From: Cercospora beticola | Lineage: Eukaryota; Ascomycota; Dothideomycetes; Mycosphaerellales; Mycosphaerellaceae | Reading direction: 5' to 3' | Length of the DNA stretch: 64,000 bases | Assembly (NCBI RefSeq): GCF_033473495.1 | Contig: NC_088935.1 | Coordinates: 558,001-622,000, forward strand | Part shown: positions 35,699-45,370 of the stretch, piece after piece | Layout: the number at the start of each line of letters is the position of its first letter | Position numbering within the stretch: position 1 is the stretch's first letter | Position numbers and translations under genes: made by a program | Notes under the pieces: generated by a model | The model's input: only the letters and a program-made list of their open reading frames with translations | Told to the model about the DNA's origin: nothing | Database searches by the model: none

Positions 35699-37466
35699 AT
35701 GGCCGACGACGACCGCAACACCGCTTATCGATCCTCGCCGCCGACCCACTGGACGCACTTTCCGACACATCCTCACTCCCATCACGGCACGCCCGCCCAG
35801 GAGTATCAGGGCTTCAACTTCGCCTCGCCTCAGCTGCCCATGGAACCCAGTGCCTTCGCCAGCGGGATGCACCAACGGCCAATGCACCACCAGCTGCAAC
35901 CGTTGGTGACCGGCATGCCGCAATGGCCTTCGATGCTGAACCGTCAAGGCCCGGCTTCCTACCCACCCATCTATCAACAGCCCGTCCAGCCTCTTCAACC
36001 GATGTCCGCCGGACCCTTACTGACACCTGTGTCGGCAACATCGACTCGATCGACTTCGACACCGCGCAAAACTCTGACTGACCTGGACCGAAAGCGCATG
36101 TGTCAATATGCAGAGGAGCACCCGAACAGCAAACAGACCGAGATTGGAGGTACGTGAATTGTGTTGCTGATCGATGAACGAAGCGCTAATCGCAACCAGC
36201 AATCTTCGGCGTTGAGAGAAGGTACGACCGGAGTGCAGTCAAGGTGCCTTGATCGTCGCTGACCAGCTCCCAGCACCGTCTCCAAAGTCTTGCGACAAAA
36301 GGAGAAGTACCTCTTTCAGGACGATGGCAGTCGATCGCCCGTGAAGCGGGCGAAAGGACGGTCTCCTGACATTGAGCGTGCTCTTGCTGTGTGGGCGAAG
36401 AATCAGGTTCGTGTGCGCTGTGCAAAGTAACAGATGATGACGGTCATTGATCGCTCAGCAGGAGAAGAAGGGGAATCCTCTTTCCGATGACATGATACGG
36501 GCTCAGGCGCGCGCATTTGCTGCGACAACGACGAGTCCAGATAACCATGTCACGCTAAGTTCGAGCTGGATAGAAAAGTTCAAGCTCAAGAACAACTTGA
36601 TGGGCGCGCGGTCGCGTAAGGCGTCACTCGCGCCCGATGACGCCGACTTTGGAGCTGCAGTATCCTCTTCCTCACACACTCCGGGCGACACCTCCCCAAT
36701 ATCGCCTTCTGGGCTGGGTTCACCGTCACCAATCGACCTGCAACGGGTGCAGAGCCAGGAAAGTCTTAAGAACGAAAGTCCAGACGATTACATCGACTTT
36801 GGCAACCACAGGCATGGTGTATTCCACAGTCAGAGCACGACCTCACTGAACAGCGCCTTCACCGACACAGCGCCGTCTTCGTTTTCACCGGGACCGCTCA
36901 GTCCCGGTACATCACCATTTTTCACGCCCGATTCCGGAACGGCACCTTCACCTTTTATACCCACACCCCATTCGCGACCGATCGTAGCCGTGCCGTCGAA
37001 CTCCAGCTCCCACCGACCGCGAAGCCAGACTTTTCCGCGCATAGACCAGTATTCGAGCTCGCCGGGAGATGCAGCGACGCCTAAGTATACTACCAATGGA
37101 TCGACACTCGATTCACCGATGGAAGAGCCCCCTGATCCGCTGATCAGCCTTGATGAGGCCATGGCTCTACACAATGGCTCGAACACAACGATACATCCGG
37201 CCTCGATGTCGAACGATCACAACAGTATGGGACCACCTCCTCTCCCGCCGCACATCGACTCGTCCAGTCGACGCGGTTCAACGAAGTCTGGAGTCGCGAC
37301 TTCTCCCGAAGAAGCTCGCCAGGCACTTCAGATCGTTCTCGCCTTTTTCGAACAACAGCCACAAGGATTTCTCGACTTGAATGAGAGCATTACCATTGGC
37401 AAGTTGATGGAGAAGCTAAAAATACAGTCATCACACCCTTCGCAAGGCAACGCCAATGGCAGTTGA
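35699..37466 (+). CDS. CENP-B / Tc5-transposase-type DNA-binding protein (domesticated)
   Basis: Exons 35699-36149, 36200-36221, 36274-36406 and 36459-37466 give 537 aa. Residues 124-172 form a CENP-B N-terminal helix-turn-helix (LTDLDRKRMCQYAEEHPNSK, then EIGAIFGVERSTVSKVLRQK). Residues about 190-250 form a second Tc5/CENP-B-type helix-turn-helix (ERALAVWAKNQ... MIRAQARAFA... LSSSWIEKFKLKNNL). This double domain is the DNA-binding half of pogo-like transposases. There is no DDE catalytic domain. Instead there is a long Ser/Pro-rich tail and a short C-terminal helix (EEARQALQIVLAFFEQQPQG), so the gene looks like a host transcription or chromatin factor rather than a mobile element. Exon 2 is only 22 nt. 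Exon 4 has a tandem CAGCAG acceptor. The start is in an ideal context (GCCATGGCC). Confidence 0.85.
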
Positions 37467-38090
37467 TCCGATCTGCTGCAACCTAGTCTTTTCTTTCACT
37501 TCTGACAACCCCGTCTCCGCTGAACAGATTCAGCAGAAGCAGTTCCACGTTTACGTTTCTCCAGCTTGTATATCTTGCACAGCTTTTATCTCGGTTTTCA
37601 CAGCGCGCGATTTGACTATTTATGCATTGACGGGAACTGGTAAATATGGGACACATGAGCACAGCACGATATATCTTTTGCGCGTTAGGGAAGAAGGGGT
37701 TAAGAGACCACCACAAAAATTTCTTCGTCAACTACGCAGAGACACAGGGGATCTAAGTCCGCTCGCGCGGCTATCATCAAACGAGAGGAGGAAATCTTTC
37801 GGATTATACTGTATTGTTATGTTTTTGCATTGACTGCCTTTGGAGCGAGAGGGAGAGTGAGCGAGCGAAAAAAGTAGCTCGAGCCGTCGATGGAGACGGA
37901 AGACAGGAGACAGAAGAAAGAATGCACCGAGCGATATCGCTAACGAGTATTGTCGACTTGATGATCGATTTCTACATCAGTTATCGTCGAGGAACTGAAT
38001 CTTCATTCGATCAACCGACCAGCTAACGATCTAACTGACCTTCTAGTCTATCTTGCTAACCGACAATCCAGTCTTCACCGCCACTGACCG
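37467..38090. other. Convergent intergenic region
   Basis: 624 bp between the converging CENP-B-like and PXA genes, holding the two 3' UTRs. No exon is seen. Confidence 0.5.
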
Positions 38091-40993
38091 TCAAGCAGAA
38101 GCCTCAACCCTCAACTCGGGAAACAACCTCGCAACAATCAACTCCACCACTCTCACCACCAAATGCTTATTCAAGTACCCATCCCCGAGCAAACTTTCCA
38201 ACTCGCACTCCACATCTTCCTGCATTACCTCGACATCACCCGTCGCGAATAATCTAGCGCGGATGGATTCTGGTACGGCAGAAACGATGACAGCGGCACA
38301 TTCTTTCCGCAGCTGTAGAGCTTCTTCGGGGGTTGGAGGGATTCGGGCGGGTGCTGGGCTGTTTTCGGGGAAGAGGGCGGTTCGGGTGGCTTGCAGCATG
38401 GAGGGGAGGGATTTGTTGATTGAGGCTGATGAGAGGATGTGGGTGTGGAATTGGGAGGAGAGGAGTCTGTTTGGTGGATTGAGTCAGTGAATGGGTGGTG
38501 AATGGATGTGTCAGTATGATGTTATGGTGTTCCGGGAGGTTGGTTGGATGAGTGTTTGTGCTGAGAAGGGTAAAAGCGCCTGATTGCGTGCATATGCAAT
38601 GGCGTTTGCGGTTCTTCGGTCTGGAGGTGGCCTCGTGGTAGTAGAGGCGAATAGATGCATGTGCTGTGCTGGCTGCACTGCTGCACGGACTGCGTCAGAC
38701 CAGCAGAGGAATTGACAACGAGAGAAGGGCACCGGGATCGGATCGCGTTACAGTAGTCGCAAGACTTGTCCCGCTTCTTGCTTGCTTGCTTTCTCGCATC
38801 CGTCGCATCGCTTCTGTTTAGACGGACGAATAGAGGTGTTCAGAAGCTCTTTTGCGCTCTCACTGGTGCCCACAGTTAACTTCGGCAGCAAGGGCCAATC
38901 CGTAAGCTTTGGGTCCGGCCGGGATCCTTCTGACAAAATAGGTTCTTTTAGGTTTGGGCCGCAATCGCAATGGGCCGGGTGGTGCTGCACGGACGTTTTG
39001 TGTTGATGTTTGTGCGCTGTCCAGGGTTTGGATGAACACCCTGGCCCGCAAGGGCCCGAACCCGCAGCGCGAGCGGGATTGGACATCCAGTTGCCGAGAG
39101 CAGAGCAGCTTCCTCTTTTGGAACAGGTATCTTTCGATAGAGGCACCACATGTTGTGTTGCCTCGCTTCACCGCAAGCGCCTGTGATGGAGCCCGATGAT
39201 TACGTGTCGGGACCGAGAGAAGCTCGCCAGGTTCCATCAGCGTGGTGGGTGGCTGCTGCTTGCTGGCTGCTGCATGTATTGACAGCGATCTCGCGAGACA
39301 CAGAGAGCTCTTCGGCCGGAGTTGAAGCGCTTCGCGACGACGCGCTGTTGTAAGCGTGCCAAGCGACCATGCAACTGCAAGCACTGGCATTGAAACACAG
39401 TCTCCAGAATACGAAAGGTCCGTAGCATGACATTGGCGGACGTCAGAATCAGATGACCGCGAGCTCATGCAGGCTGCCGTCGTGGCTTTCTCGCTTGGGC
39501 GAATGAGGGGAAGTAATACCAGGGTATGCGACACACGTTGGGACACACGCTGCACGTAGCTCCGTGTATTTCGTCCGCCTCGGTAGCGTCATCATCACTG
39601 GACCTGGGTGTTTTTATTGATGATGAAGGAAGAAAGAAACATTCGCGACTCACCTGTCCAATCTGCTGTTCGTGCTGCAGATTTGCCCTGGTCCATGCAA
39701 GGCCGTCCATTGCAGGAATGAGAGGACACCTGACAGCCATGGGGTGCGTTGCTCCAGCATCAACAGCTTGGATATGCACACCCAAACATGCATGCCGATT
39801 ATAGCCTGTGTTTCGCCGCCGCCTAAGCGTGAGCTCTGGACTCCTTTCGATGTTGGGTGAGAATCATCGGACGCTCCAATCAGTCCGTCTGACGTGTGTG
39901 AGGATCGAATGGGTCGTGCTGGAATCGACGAAGCCTGCAGGATTGCGATAGTGAAGGTACGAACCAGGAGCCAGATCGTCATGACGGCTTGGATCACAAT
40001 CCAGAACGTATGAGTGAGCATGTCGAAGCGCCGTCGAGGACGAAGCTGTTCATGACTCGCATTTGATGCGGGTGCTGCGGTTAGTAGTTCGAAGGTGTCC
40101 AGTTGGCTGGTGGCATTCTTCTGTTGAGTCTGCGCTGCATCACCTCGCACTGCTCGCAAAAGCTTTGTAATACCATCCCATAGCAGCCACGGCTCACAAG
40201 CTTTGCCACAAATGCCATTATGAAAGATTAGCTCGGCGAGGATTTCCGATACGAGAACGTCCAGGCATGGATTCTGCAGATCCTCTGGAGGCAGAAGTAG
40301 TGGCAATACTCGGTCCACGAGAAGTAGACACCACGCGGCTTCGTTTTCTTGCTGCTCAAGCGTGGTTTCAGCGGTCGCCGGAACTGGTGAAAGAGCGGGA
40401 TGTGGACGAAGGGCGTGGTATCTCTGACGCACTTCTGCAGTCGTAAGACGTGCGCGTAGCGATGTTTGAGCGATGCGAACGGCTGCCACGGATCAGCATT
40501 TCGTCTGGCGGGAGAGCCTCGCTATGTCCAAATTACCGTCGACATGCTCGGCGAGCAGTTCGGGCAGCTCGTCCAACAGCAAGCTTTCCAGGTCGACATG
40601 CCGTAATCGTTGCTCCAATTCCCTTGTGCAGTGGGCAATAATCTGCACAATGGAAGCGACGAATTCCTGATCTGGCGTGATCCGGTTGTACCATGTCTGG
40701 ACGAATAGGTTCAGGACTACGGCAATCAGAGCATATAATTGGATATCCACATCGTTGGAACTCGTTAGTGGCGGCAAGAGCTGTTCAAGAGGCTCGGAAA
40801 CTCGATTGTGAGCAGTCGAGTCTGCAGATGTGGATGGGTCCGGAGTCCTTGCGCATAGTGTTCGCTTGATGTATGCCACCGTCGCCTCGTCCTCAGCCCG
40901 CTGCTTGTGATCGCGATCCGGTTGTCGTGCAAAGCTGAGGCCTCTACGGTGCTGGTGCGGTCTCGTCGGCCGGGCGGCCGCGCCTTGTGCCAT
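38091..40993 (-). CDS. PXA-domain protein (sorting-nexin-like, without PX)
   Basis: Three exons on the minus strand, 40537-40993, 39654-40482 and 38091-38466, give 553 aa. The PXA domain covers about residues 70-280: VLNLFVQTWYNRITPDQEF, ELEQRLRHVDLESLLLDELP, ELLAEHVD, VRQRYHALRPHPAL, then LLPPEDLQNPCLDVLVSEIL with AELIFHNGI. A hydrophobic segment follows (FWIVIQAVMTIWLLVRTFTI). The C-terminal part, on the last exon, ends with SSQFHTHILSSASINKSLPS and AVPESIRARLFATG, then YLNKHLVVRVVELIVARLF. PXA proteins are linked to endosome/ER membranes and lipid-droplet or vacuole contact sites. The junction SRLDR to LLSSQFH agrees in phase and sense, but requires an intron of 1187 nt, far above the local norm. 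The first two exons are firm, and attachment of the third is likely. Confidence 0.8.
38467..39653 (-). other. 1187-nt intron of the PXA gene
   Basis: The donor is GTGAGT, with a CTGAC branch-like motif and ACAG acceptor at the other end. A 231-codon minus-strand frame (38860-39555) inside is open, but its product shows no domain and a scrambled Ser/Arg/Pro composition. I see no transposon ends or duplicated target site. Confidence 0.5.
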
Positions 40994-41276
40994 TTGGGTC
41001 GCAAGAAATGTGGCACACTGACCGCGGTATAGCCGCCACCATCGTACGCGATACAAAGTTTATGTCGTGCTGAGCTTGTGAGTGAACGGAAGGCGAAGTG
41101 AATGTCGGGAAAGGTCGCACGTGGGTCGTGGGATGTTGTCTCCCCACATTTGAGTTTGAGTTCGCGCCAAGCACGCGGCTCTGAACCAACTGGCGTTGCG
41201 AGCTGTCAACTCTCCAACAACATTCGTCCTTGACAATCCGCATAGTGATATTCCGACTGCCAGGAAACTCGCGAAA
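40994..41276. promoter_or_regulatory. Bidirectional promoter, PXA gene / MED10
   Basis: 283 bp lies between the two divergent start codons, so both promoters must overlap or abut here. No obvious TATA box. Confidence 0.5.
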
Positions 41277-41807
41277 ATGGCCGCCACGACTACTCTCGAT
41301 GAGGTGAACAGTATGGCGATGAATCTGCTTTCGGTCCTTATACAGCGCGTAAACTGACCAATCAACAGAGGAACTGCGCGCCATCATCACAAACCTCTAC
41401 ATGGTCCTCTGCCAAGCGCACGAGTATCAAGGCCCAAATACAAATCAGGCATTACAGAGAGAGATGTAAGAAGGCGCCCCCACGCGATCTGCTTATACGA
41501 TAGCTCATTGCGAACGTGTAGGAAAGATCTACTGCAGAACCTCAAGAATCTCTCGCAAAAGGCACAGCTACTCCCCACGCATGTGCCGAAAGACATTATT
41601 GATTATGTCGAGTTGGCACGTAATCCAGACGTCTACACTCGTGAGTTTGTCGAGGTGGTCATGCGTCACAATCAGGAACAGAAAGGACGGAATGAAGCGT
41701 ATGGCGATTTCCATGACATTCTGGCGCAAACCATTATTACTGGCATTCCGGATATGGCAGAAGACGTGAAGAAGGTTGCTGCAGCATCTGGCAGACCGGT
41801 CAACTAG
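41277..41807 (+). CDS. MED10: Mediator complex subunit 10 (Med10/Nut2)
   Basis: Exons 41277-41310, 41369-41465 and 41522-41807 give 138 aa, the usual length for fungal Med10. The sequence has the family blocks ELRAIITNLYMVLCQAHEYQG, LLQNLKNLSQKAQLLPTHVP and, most diagnostic, VELARNPDVYTREFVEVVMR with NQEQKGRNEAYGDFHDILAQ. Med10 belongs to the middle module of Mediator, which links activators to RNA polymerase II in the nucleus. The first donor (GTATGG after GTG AAC A) is chosen because only it gives the right phase into exon 2. Confidence 0.95.
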
Positions 41808-42978
41808 AGCGCGACTGCTTGGTTCTTATCCAGACTATCATTGGCGAGCACCAACCAGGAGCTCTTGGTCTTCTCTGTGCGAATAGAGGAAGCTGCGATC
41901 ACACCCGAGCCAGTCGAACGTCTCAGGAGCATCGCAATCGCCGCTTTGCAGCTTCTTCAACACCCAGAAACGAAACGGCATTCCAGTACCTCGGTGAGTA
42001 GACACCCGACGGTACTGAACAATGTCCAAGGGGTTCACTTCGACCCCCATATTGGACCTGGCCAATATATCTATCCACATCTTCCACCATCGGTGTGGCC
42101 GTCACATATCCGACGTGGAACAAAGCGCAACAGCGACGCTCAGAAGGTCTTACTGCCGCAGAACAACAGCATATGGAAGAAGGAACATCGCCCGTCGAGT
42201 ACAGAACCATCTGCAGAGAAGCCCAGACCTTCGCCAGAGCCTTTATCTCCTCCGTCCAATGCAGACCAAAGGTCGTTCAAGGCTAGCAAAAAGATCTCAG
42301 AAGCTGGAGCGCAAGAGCTCAGCAGAGCACGAGAACCTCGTACTCGCAGAGGCGTACTAGAGCCCCCAGTTGTGGGGAAAAGCAAGAACCACGATCGCGA
42401 GGTGCAGTGAGCGGCCAGACATTGCTAGCTGCGCTACAACGACCACATTCAAGCATGAATTTGTCTCGTACCCAGTCACAACCAGCCCTAAGTAACGTAC
42501 AATTCCTCCAGTAAACACAGTTTTACCCACGCTCTAATCCCAGTCGCGAGGGAGATTTCGTTCGGTCTGCTTTCTTCCCGAAAAACCCGTCTCACAGGCA
42601 CAAAAGCTTGCATTGTACATCACTCGGACTTCATTCCTCAATTGTTCCCGCTCACATGTATCGTTTCGCAGCAGGAGGGATGTGCTCATTAGGGTAATTC
42701 GTGCTGATGCGATTTCAGAGTTGGCGGGCGTGTGCCTGTTTGAGGTTCGGTCATGGATCATGCTCTACAATATGGATCGTGCTTGATCTCAGGAAAACTC
42801 CAGAATACGGCATGAGCTTCACCTGACATGATCGAGAAGCGCGTTGAATCGTGCTTAGAACAATATTTCGCCCATCGCACCAAGTCATCTATTCAGCCAG
42901 AGACTGAACACGTACATCCAGTCTCAACTTCTTCTCATTTAGTCTCTCTTCGTCTTTTGTTCGTCCTGAGCTCATTCC
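41808..42978. other. Region with three overlapping open frames, no supported gene
   Basis: Between about 41841 and 42410 all three plus-strand frames stay open for 60-190 codons. The longest (41841-42410) contains no Met codon at all, so it could only be an internal exon. The stretch SVRIEEAAITPEPVERLRSI followed by AIAALQLLQHPETK looks protein-like and ends at a GTGAGT. I could not link it to a start. The rest of the gap shows nothing. Confidence 0.3.
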
Positions 42979-44120
42979 CTACAACTCCTTCAAGACCGCA
43001 AATCTCCTCGCCATGACTCGCTTCGCAACTTCGCTTCCCGGCGCAACAGTCTCAAAAGCATGCGGAACGCCTGGTACCAAATGAAATTCGCAACTGACGC
43101 CCGCTCGTCCGAGTAAACTCGCATACTGCAGATCTTCCTCGCGGAAGAGATCTAGCTCTCCCACGTCGATGTACGCCGGAGGCAGACCTTGCGCTTCTTC
43201 GACCGTTGAACGAGCAGGTGCGTGTGTTGTTGGGATGGAGTCGGATGCTGAGGTCTGTCTCCCAAGAAGGGCGCCCCAAGCGGTAATATTATCGTCCATT
43301 TTCCAGAGAAGAAAGGGAGCGATGGAAGTATGTATTCGAGATGAAGGATCGGTGTTGGTGTCGTCCAGCATAGGGTAGATCAAAATCTGCTTTTTGATGG
43401 GAAGGGGTTGTGGTTGGACTTTGTTGTAGTGAGCTAGGGCTGCGCTGAGACCTCCGCCGGCGGAATCGCCCATGACTGCAATGCGGTTGGGGTCGATGCC
43501 AAGGGAGGTGGCGTTGGTGTGGAGGTATTGGAGGCCGGTGTAGACATCTTGCACAGGAACGGGAGCGCGGACTTCAGGAGCGAGGCGGTATTCGACAGCG
43601 AGTATTGGGACACCGGTGTTGGCAACGTAGTTTTTGATGATATGGTCGTAGACTTCGAGGGAGAGGGCTATGTAGCCTCCGCCATGGCTGTAGAGCACTG
43701 CGCTGCCTGGGGCTGGGTGGGTGGTGGATGTGTACCAGCGAGCGAGGAGTTTGTGGCCGTCCTGATGGGAGCAGTGGATCAGTGTGCATGCTTGCGGGAA
43801 AGGCTACGAAACTTACTTGTGCTTCAATGTGAATATCTTTCACATCCACGCCTTTTATGGGTTCTAGTGTGGCGCTTGCCTTCCTGAAGATTGCGTCAAG
43901 GACAACACGTCGGGTGTCGACATCGCCAACCTTAACCGAAGTCAGATAGTAGCAAGGGCAGTAGCTGACAATGATAGACCTACAGAAATTGGCGGCGGGG
44001 CGTTTGGTCCTGCCTGAAAATGTCAATGTATCAGAGTAGATCGGCATTTTGCTCGAGGAATTTCGCTCATACCATCGCGGCGAGGGCAGCGCCCACATCT
44101 GGATTGAGTTGAAAGCACAT
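42979..44120 (-). CDS. Alpha/beta hydrolase, HSL/GDXG-type esterase
   Basis: Four exons on the minus strand (44073-44120, 43984-44013, 43817-43930, 42979-43761) give 324 aa. The fold is that of hormone-sensitive-lipase-type esterases. The oxyanion-hole motif HGGGY is at 90-94, nucleophile Ser164 is in GDSAGGG, and EYRLAPE lies between them. The acid is expected in DVGELDLFREED and the catalytic His in GVPHAF near the C-terminus. No signal peptide is visible (start MCFQLNPDVGAALAAM), so it is probably cytosolic. It should hydrolyse short-chain esters, and the natural substrate is unknown. Exon 2 has just 30 nt. The stop position may be off by one base, because I could not fully reconcile it by hand. 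Confidence 0.9.
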
Positions 44121-45370
44121 GATCTATTAGTCAGGTGTCTTGATGTCAACGGTGGTGTTGGGCGGGGACGATGTTAACTACAATACGTGCAAAGAGAGTA
44201 GCTTATGTATCTTTTCCATTCTCCTCGGACCAATTGTCATCCACGTGGTAGTCACTGCTGAGGCAACCAGCTTAGCAACCCTGGCGTCGGCGTCGTAGAG
44301 CAACTCGTTGATTAGTGTTGCCTTATAAAGTCGACACCATATTACGTCCGGGGCCGAATATGTGCCAGCTGCTACGACCCTATTTGAGCTTGGTGTGTCT
44401 CGCCATCCGGACATTCGGACGTCCGTAGGGCGTGGCCGTCAGATTTCAATGACTGATCAGAAGATGTTGGACGTCTCGACGTCCCAAGTTACGACCGCGC
44501 AAGCTGCGCGTTTGGTGATTCCGAGGTCGTCAGTTTGGCGGGCCCTTCCCTCCATCGGTAGGTCTCATTGATTCTTTGCACGTTGCAGGCCTGGTGCTGG
44601 CCCGCACCGAAGAGTCAGACCGTATACCGGAAAAATTGACATTTTGCTGACTAAATTCAGTGCGCTTAATGTGCATACGAAGAGGGTTGAATGGCAATTC
44701 TGAGTTGATTCGCTATCGCTAAGCGTACAATGAGCCCGTTCGACGCGTAACAAAAGCGACCTCTCCGAGTAAATGGCTCAATCAGTCTCGTGCGAAGTGT
44801 TCAGCCCGCAGCTCTTACGGTACCTGAACAGTTTTGGCACTACTCGTTGTCGGAGATTTTATGACCAAGCATCGCGAGCTTGCTGAGCTTGTTAGGAGAG
44901 GGTTCAGGTCCAAGGCAGCAGCACGTATGAGGCGTGAGAGGCCTCGTAGTTGCGATATGTAGAAGCGAGAGCGAGGCAGGAGGCGAAGACGCGAGTGAAA
45001 GTTGGGCAGCCAAGCAGCCAAGGAAGGATCGGTCGGCAGTCAGTCAGCAAGTGCCGATGCGCCGCCATCTGACATTCAGCCTCGTCTTGCTGTTCTTGTT
45101 GTCTACTGTATGCACACGGCAGAGACGGAGACAACGAGATGAGTCCGGCTGTCGGCATCACACGTTACACGAGAAGGAACTCGCGATGGCGTTCTCCAGA
45201 TTGTCTGCCGCTGCAGCAGGCACGAATTGCGCGTCCCTTGCGCGTCGCCGGCACACGATGCATGCGGCAGCATGAAACCAGAATTCAAACGAGATGCTGC
45301 CTTTCTTGTTTGAAGCCTGGCCCGGCACAAAACTGTCCATGACGAACGCCTGGTGAACTTCATCTCCCTC
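44121..45370. other. Divergent intergenic region, esterase / GT90
   Basis: 1.25 kb without a supported exon. It should hold the promoters of the esterase (leftward) and the GT90 gene (rightward). Small open frames on both strands show no domain. Confidence 0.4.

Noticed and set aside
38860..39555. 231-codon minus-strand frame inside the long PXA intron
   Set aside because: Composition is scrambled, with no domain or conserved block. It could still be checked by RNA-seq.
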